Part shown: positions 60,717 through 64,000 of the stretch, piece after piece | How positions within the stretch are numbered: the first letter of the stretch is position 1 | Layout of the letters: each line of letters opens with the position of its first letter | From: UBA668 sp039796575 | GTDB lineage: Bacteria; Actinomycetota; Acidimicrobiia; Acidimicrobiales; Ilumatobacteraceae | Length of the DNA stretch: 64,000 nucleotides | NCBI GenBank assembly: GCA_039796575.1 | Contig: JBDKJP010000060.1 | Location: 1 to 64,000 of the forward strand | Reading direction: 5' to 3' | Translations under genes and position numbers: made by a program | Notes under the pieces: generated by a model | Seen by the model: only the letters and a program-made list of their open reading frames with translations | Databases searched by the model: none | Told to the model about the DNA's origin: nothing

Positions 60717-60734
60717 CCCGCGTCGCTCACCCGG

Positions 60735-61148
60735 TCAGCGGGTGAGCGCCTGCAGTTCCCGGTTCCATCGCTTCGGCACCATGCCGGTCACGATGCCGGC
60801 GCGCACCTTGGTGTTCACCCCGACGGTGCCCAACGGCACGACGTCGGACCGCTGCAGTTCGCACACCACGGCGACGGGTCGCGCCGTGAACGGCTTGCAG
60901 CGCAGCAGCACCAGGCGGTCGGCCGTTCGGGCCACGTAGTACCAGCGGGTGAGCCCACCCACCAACGCCCCGCCGAGCGCCGACGCAGCGATCATCGCCC
61001 AGATCGACGGCACGGCCAGTGCCGTGATGGCGACCGGCACGATGACGCACGCGAGCGCCCATGCGGGCCGACGGTAGAGCGGGACCGCTGCGACGGCAGG
61101 AAGGCCGGTGTGCTTGCGGACTCGTTCGGCCATGGGACTCTGTGCCAT
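60735..61148 (-). CDS. Small membrane protein, paralogue of the neighbouring gene
   Basis: This 137-residue protein has two transmembrane helices (about residues 28-65: WALACVIVPVAITALAVPSIW) and a soluble C-terminal domain with TADRLVLLRCKPFTARPVAV, probably PH-like. The same layout and the RTAxR[LV][LV]LL motif are found in the next gene (61175-61609), so they are paralogues. It is not recognised as a named family. The ATG at 61148 is chosen; ATG 61133 is an alternative. It converges on ilvE. Confidence 0.65.
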   Translation of the reverse strand: MAQSPMAERVRKHTGLPAVAAVPLYRRPAWALACVIVPVAITALAVPSIWAMIAASALGGALVGGLTRWYYVARTADRLVLLRCKPFTARPVAVVCELQRSDVVPLGTVGVNTKVRAGIVTGMVPKRWNRELQALTR

Positions 61149-61174
61149 GACCCCGCAGAGTACCGAGGCGTGGC

Positions 61175-61609
61175 TCAGCCGTGGAGCATGCGTTCGAGGC
61201 GACGCACCTGATGGCGCGCCATCACGTGGGCCTCGGCGCGGATGATCACGTCGGCCCACAGCGCGCGGGGGAGCACCTCGATCTGTCCGCTGCCCACGCC
61301 GCCGGCCACGCGAGTGGGCTTGGCGTTCACGCGGCTGGCGTCGAGCAGCAGCACGCGTGAGGCGGTGCGGGCGAGCAGCCGGAAGTCGGTCGTGGCGTTC
61401 ATGCCGAACCCCATGCCCACGAACGCGAGCGACGGGGCCCAGAACCACCAGCCGTGCGGCATCATCAGCCCGGCCACGGCACCGAGCAGCAGCCCGGCGA
61501 TGACCACGGGCCAGTGGAACCGTTTGCGACGGATGACGTAGACGGCGTCGATGGCGTGCTCGTCGGCGAGGGCCGAGACCTGGTCGAGGAGCTTGGTGTG
61601 CGAGGCCAT
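61175..61609 (-). CDS. Small membrane protein, second paralogue
   Basis: This 144-residue protein has a cytoplasmic N-terminus (DQVSALADEHAIDAVYVIRR), two transmembrane helices (about residues 33-70) and a C-terminal domain starting RTASRVLLLDASRVNAKPTR. It shares architecture with the neighbouring gene. A TACGGT box lies 8 nt before ATG 61609, which suggests a leaderless mRNA. Function unknown. Confidence 0.65.
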   Translation of the reverse strand: MASHTKLLDQVSALADEHAIDAVYVIRRKRFHWPVVIAGLLLGAVAGLMMPHGWWFWAPSLAFVGMGFGMNATTDFRLLARTASRVLLLDASRVNAKPTRVAGGVGSGQIEVLPRALWADVIIRAEAHVMARHQVRRLERMLHG

Positions 61610-61668
61610 CGCCGTGCACCGTACCGCCGCCCCCGCGGGGGATTTCGGGCTGCGGCGGAAAAGCGAAG

Positions 61669-61715
61669 CGCCCCGGGCCGCGCTGCCGGCCGAAGCCAGC
61701 GCGCCGCCCGGGGCG
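61669..61715. other. Long GC-rich hairpin
   Basis: The 10-bp arms CGCCCCGGGC and GCCCGGGGCG extend inward through CGCGCTG and CAGCGCG with a 2-nt bulge, giving a 17-bp stem with an 11-nt loop. It lies about 60 bp from the start of the minus-strand membrane gene. It could be part of a structured RNA that ends at the terminator at 61782-61820; no supporting promoter was found. Confidence 0.45.
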
Positions 61716-61781
61716 ACTCCTGACGAGGGTGATCCACCACTGACCGATCTTGGGGCGTTAGCCTTCCGTTCGACCAATGTC

Positions 61782-61820
61782 ATCGCCCGTCGGAGCTCAC
61801 GCCCCGGCGGGCGATCCCTT
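61782..61820 (+). terminator. Intrinsic terminator, plus strand
   Basis: ATCGCCCGTCGG (61782-61793) pairs with CCGGCGGGCGAT (61804-61815) with one G-T wobble, and CCC plus a run of five T follow. It is in the right orientation to end a plus-strand transcript, yet no plus-strand gene lies just upstream (both neighbours are minus). An unannotated small RNA or read-through RNA from farther left is possible. Confidence 0.6.
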
Positions 61821-61835
61821 TTTCCGTCGGCCTCG

Positions 61836-62084
61836 CCGGTTGCCCGGCTGCTCCTTCGGACCGCTCGACGCCGACCCGGTTGCCCGGTCCGACCTCCGCA
61901 CCGCCGACGATCGCAGCCCCGGTTGCCCGTGACCCCGACCCCCTTCGGCCCGGCACCGCCGCCCCGGTTGCCCGGCACGACGATCTCGAACGTCGATGCC
62001 GCTGCCGCCGTTGCCCTCCGCTCGGTTGCCCGTGCGGCGACTCCTGCGACCCCGGCCACCGGTTCGGCCTCCCCGGTTGCCCGG
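61836..62084. repeat. Interspersed array of the 12-mer CCGGTTGCCCGG
   Basis: Copies start at 61836, 61876, 61919 (last base T), 61964, 62022 (one mismatch at each end) and 62073; a decayed copy lies near 62007. Spacings between the main copies are 40, 43, 45, 58 and 51 bp, with a decayed copy inside the 58-bp gap. All are on the same strand. More degenerate copies (CCGGTTGG, TCGGTTCC) continue to about 62260. The unit looks like CCGG-TTGC-CCGG with near-symmetric ends. Spacings that are not multiples of 3 exclude a coding repeat. It resembles an array of protein binding sites or iterons. Confidence 0.7.
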
Positions 62085-62322
62085 TTCGTCCTCCCCAGCG
62101 CCTCACCGCCTCCCCCGTGAAGGTTCTTCGGCGAGGATCAAGGATCATCCTCCACCAGCCTCGCTTCCGCCTCGTGAACCCGGTTGGCCCTTCGGTTCCC
62201 CTCGGTCACCCTTGCGGGCTCCCCAGGTTCCTCGACACCGTTCCTCGGGTTCCGGTTGGCGTGCGCTGACCGGTACGGAGCACACTCTGCACGCCCTGTT
62301 TCCGCAGGTCAACAGGGTTTTT

Positions 62323-62408
62323 CTGTCCACACAGGGTTATCCACCGGGTTTCCCCGTTGACCACAGAAGTTTCTCGTTCGTCCACTGTTCACACACAGGT
62401 TGTGCACA
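62323..62408 (+). other. Cluster of five DnaA-box-like sequences
   Basis: CTGTCCACA (62323), TTATCCACC (62337), TTGACCACA (62357), CTGTTCACA (62385) and TTGTGCACA (62400) all lie on the plus strand within 86 bp. Each differs by one or two bases from TTGTCCACA, the DnaA box of high-GC actinobacteria. The first pair and the last pair are partly repeated units (CTGT-Y-CACACAGG followed by a second box). No dnaA or dnaN gene is in the window, so an origin is unproven; a DnaA-controlled promoter or titration site is equally possible. Confidence 0.6.
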
Positions 62409-62417
62409 GGTGAACGT

Positions 62418-62446
62418 TTGACGTCGGGCGGATTTGCCGGTTGAAT
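62418..62446 (+). promoter_or_regulatory. cimA promoter
   Basis: TTGACG (62418-62423), a 17-bp spacer and TTGAAT (62441-62446) form a good promoter. The leader peptide ATG lies 7 nt after the -10 box, so the transcript should be leaderless. Five DnaA-like boxes lie immediately upstream. Confidence 0.75.
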
Positions 62447-62453
62447 GGCGGGC

Positions 62454-62495
62454 ATGTCATCGCCCGCCTGCGCCGCGATCATCATCATTCCCTAG
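62454..62495 (+). CDS. Isoleucine leader peptide of cimA (MSSPACAAIIIIP)
   Basis: This 13-codon ORF reads MSSPACAAIIIIP, with four consecutive Ile codons (ATC ATC ATC ATT) near its end. It is followed by a hairpin, a perfect intrinsic terminator and cimA, the first enzyme of the citramalate route to isoleucine. It should sense charged tRNA-Ile by ribosome stalling. The design matches the leuA leader in this window. Confidence 0.9.
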   Translation: MSSPACAAIIIIP

Positions 62496-62523
62496 CGCAC
62501 CTCGGCCCCATGCCGATGTGCGC
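62495..62523 (+). other. cimA leader 1:2 hairpin
   Basis: GCGCACCTCGGC (62495-62506) pairs with GCCGATGTGCGC (62512-62523), 11 of 12 positions, around a 5-nt loop. It begins at the last base of the leader stop codon. CTCGG in the left arm could instead pair with CCGAG (62525-62529) at the base of the terminator, a possible anti-terminator. Confidence 0.7.
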
Positions 62524-62526
62524 TCC

Positions 62527-62556
62527 GAGCCGCCCCTCCGGGCGGCTCTTTCATTT
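62527..62556 (+). terminator. cimA attenuator terminator
   Basis: GAGCCGCCC (62527-62535), loop CTCC and GGGCGGCTC (62540-62548) form a perfect 9-bp stem, followed by TTTCATTT. It lies between the isoleucine leader peptide and cimA and is the intrinsic terminator of the attenuator. Confidence 0.88.
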
Positions 62557-62586
62557 CCCCCGTCCAGTTCCCAGGAAGAGCACGTC

Positions 62587-64000
62587 ATGACCACGAACCT
62601 CGATCTCGTCGAAGTCTTCGACACCACCCTGCGCGACGGCCTCCAGGTGGAGGGCGTGTCGGCCACGGTCGACGACAAGCTGCGCATCGCCGAGCAGCTC
62701 GACCATCTCGGCGTGCACTTCATCGAGGGTGGCTGGCCGGGTGCGAACCCGAAGGACGTCGAGTTCTTCCAGCGTGCGCTCGCCGAGCTGCGCCTCACCA
62801 CGTCGACGATGGTGGCGTTCGGCAGCACGCGTCGCCCGCGTGGCAAGGTCGACGACGACGCCACGTTGCGCAACCTGCTCGACGCGCAGACCTCGGCGGT
62901 GTGCATCGTTGCGAAGAGCTGGGACTACCACGTGCTCGAGGCGTTGCAGACCACGCTCGACGAGGGCGCCGCGATGATCGCCGACTCGGTGCAGTTCCTG
63001 CACGCCAACGGTCGCCGCGTGATGGTCGACCTCGAGCACTTCTTCGACGGCTACAAGCGCAACCCCGAGTTCGCGCTGCGGGCCATCGAGGCGTCGGTGG
63101 TGAACGGTGCGAGCCACCTGGTGCTGTGCGACACCAACGGCGGTTCGCTGCCGCACGAGGTGGCGCAGATCGTGGCCGATGTGAAGCGCGTGGTGGGCGA
63201 CGACGCCACCATCGGCATCCACTGCCACGACGACACCGGCTGCGCGGTCGCGAACTCGATGGCCGCGGTGCTGGCCGGGGCCCGTCACGTGCAGGGCACG
63301 CTCAATGGTCTCGGCGAGCGCACCGGCAACTGCAACCTCACCACGGTCATCCCCAACCTGCAGCTGAAGCTGGGCATGCAGTGCCTGCCCGAGGGTCGCC
63401 TCGAGCGGCTCACCAGCGTGAGCAAGCACGTGGCGGAGGTGCTCAACCGGCCGCTCAACCCGCAGGCCCCGTACGTGGGCACGTCGGCATTCGCGCACAA
63501 GGCCGGCCTGCACGTCAGCGCCATCAAGCGTGCGAAGGACGCGTACGAGCACGTCGACCCCGAGCTCGTCGGCAACGGCACGCGCTTCGTGGTCAGCGAG
63601 ATGGCCGGCCGCGCCACCATCGAGATCAAGGCGCAGGAGCTCGGCCTGCCGATGGACGGCCCGGCCGTGAACCAGGTGATCGACGACCTGAAGCGCCTCG
63701 AGCACGAGGGTTACCACTTCGAGGCGGCCGACGCGTCGCTCGAGCTGCTGATGCGCCGTTCGGCCGGCTGGGAGCAGTCGTTCTTCCGTGTCGAGAGCAT
63801 GCGCGTCATCACCGACGAGCTGCCGAACGGCGACTTCACCACCGAGGCCACCGTGAAGGTGTGGGTGGGCGAGGGCGAAGGTGCGCAGCGTCACGTGCAC
63901 ACCGCCGAGGGCAACGGCCCGGTGAACGCCATCGACCTCGCGCTGCGCAACGCGCTCGCGAACGCCTTCCCGCAGCTCGACCGTGTGCACCTCACCGACT
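62587..64000 (+). CDS. cimA: (R)-citramalate synthase, partial at the window edge
   Basis: At least 471 residues are visible and the gene runs off the right edge. CimA condenses pyruvate and acetyl-CoA to citramalate, opening the threonine-independent route to isoleucine. FDTTLRDGLQVEGV, the CimA-specific HFIEGGWPGANPKDVEFF, the metal-binding HCHDDTGCAVANS and GERTGNCNL are present, with a LeuA-like regulatory domain beginning about residue 400. It differs from leuA by the EGGWPG motif. ATG 62587 has AGGAAG upstream. It is controlled by the isoleucine attenuator. Confidence 0.94.
   Translation, partial: MTTNLDLVEVFDTTLRDGLQVEGVSATVDDKLRIAEQLDHLGVHFIEGGWPGANPKDVEFFQRALAELRLTTSTMVAFGSTRRPRGKVDDDATLRNLLDAQTSAVCIVAKSWDYHVLEALQTTLDEGAAMIADSVQFLHANGRRVMVDLEHFFDGYKRNPEFALRAIEASVVNGASHLVLCDTNGGSLPHEVAQIVADVKRVVGDDATIGIHCHDDTGCAVANSMAAVLAGARHVQGTLNGLGERTGNCNLTTVIPNLQLKLGMQCLPEGRLERLTSVSKHVAEVLNRPLNPQAPYVGTSAFAHKAGLHVSAIKRAKDAYEHVDPELVGNGTRFVVSEMAGRATIEIKAQELGLPMDGPAVNQVIDDLKRLEHEGYHFEAADASLELLMRRSAGWEQSFFRVESMRVITDELPNGDFTTEATVKVWVGEGEGAQRHVHTAEGNGPVNAIDLALRNALANAFPQLDRVHLTD

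Larger units (their letters stand above)
61610..62453. other. 844-base non-coding region between the paralogue pair and cimA
   Basis: No frame here is supported as coding. From left to right the region holds the promoter zone of the minus-strand gene, a long hairpin (61669-61715), a plus-strand terminator (61782-61820), repeats of CCGGTTGCCCGG (61836-62084, with decayed copies to about 62260), a cluster of DnaA-box-like 9-mers (62323-62408), and the cimA promoter. The repeats fall in different frames, so they do not encode a peptide repeat. Genes run away from the region on both sides. Confidence 0.6.

Noticed and set aside
61836..62084. CRISPR array
   Set aside because: The repeated unit is only 12 bp, spacings vary from 40 to 58 bp and there is no cas gene; CRISPR repeats are about 24-40 bp with uniform spacing.
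61836..62120. Coding repeat giving a PVAR peptide
   Set aside because: Copies are offset by 40, 43 and other distances that are not multiples of 3, so the peptide is not repeated in any single frame.
62323..62408. Calling this a confirmed oriC
   Set aside because: Boxes are imperfect, few, all on one strand, and no dnaA, dnaN, rpmH or gyr gene is in the window. Without genome skew data an origin cannot be claimed.

Overview
The window is high-GC, gene-dense DNA from an actinobacterium. The gene set (PASTA-domain kinase-like protein, a MoxR/DUF58/DUF4350/RDD cluster ordered as in mycobacteria, an IclR-type regulator divergent from leuCD, Thr/Pro-rich secreted proteins, a DUF222-HNH protein and an LPXTG protein) fits Actinomycetota. 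My best guess, from overall flavour and not from a marker gene, is Acidimicrobiia. GTG starts are common and many genes overlap by ATGA or GTGA. I saw no rRNA, tRNA, insertion sequence, prophage or CRISPR array.

Layout: 1-2 kb, glycogen metabolism (a GT4 glycosyltransferase fragment and glgB). 2-6 kb, azlCD export, an aspartate-repeat protein, a SRPBCC protein, galT and a methyltransferase. 5.7-12.5 kb, the MoxR cluster. 12.5-18.8 kb, cysteine desulfurase, mnmA, a MetE-like protein and ligA. 18.8-19.7 kb, a RES/Xre toxin-antitoxin pair. 20-31.7 kb, a PASTA pseudokinase, an SDR, an MFS pump, SCP2, serA, pyrF and an ApbE/ferric-reductase-like operon with two unusual secreted proteins. 32-34.3 kb, leuA with a leucine attenuator. 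34.3-46.4 kb, a PAS histidine kinase split by a frameshift, homospermidine synthase with a 49-residue upstream ORF, an ABC exporter, an acyl-CoA ligase, a DEAD helicase, a frameshifted hydrolase, an HNH protein and a lipoprotein. 46.4-54.7 kb, leuDC with a divergent IclR regulator, an FKBP lipoprotein, an ABC1 kinase, an LPXTG protein, a hydrolase and greA. 54.7-64 kb, a PAS-AraC regulator and putA, leuB-ilvE, two paralogous membrane proteins, an 844-base non-coding region and cimA, which runs off the end.

The strongest theme is branched-chain amino acid metabolism: leuA, leuCD, leuB-ilvE, cimA and a putative azlCD exporter lie within 62 kb. Three control devices can be read. leuA has a leader peptide with four Leu codons. 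cimA has a leader peptide with four Ile codons, which suits the isoleucine-specific citramalate route. leuCD has a palindrome next to a divergent IclR-type gene. Both leader peptides start 7 nt after a -10 box, so they are probably translated from leaderless mRNAs.

The most unusual stretch is 61610-62453. It holds a long hairpin, a plus-strand terminator, an array of the 12-mer CCGGTTGCCCGG, five DnaA-box-like 9-mers and the cimA promoter and attenuator. Two genes (the kinase near 35.58 kb and the hydrolase near 42.91 kb) each look one C short in a C-run, so the possibility of homopolymer errors in the assembly should be kept in mind.
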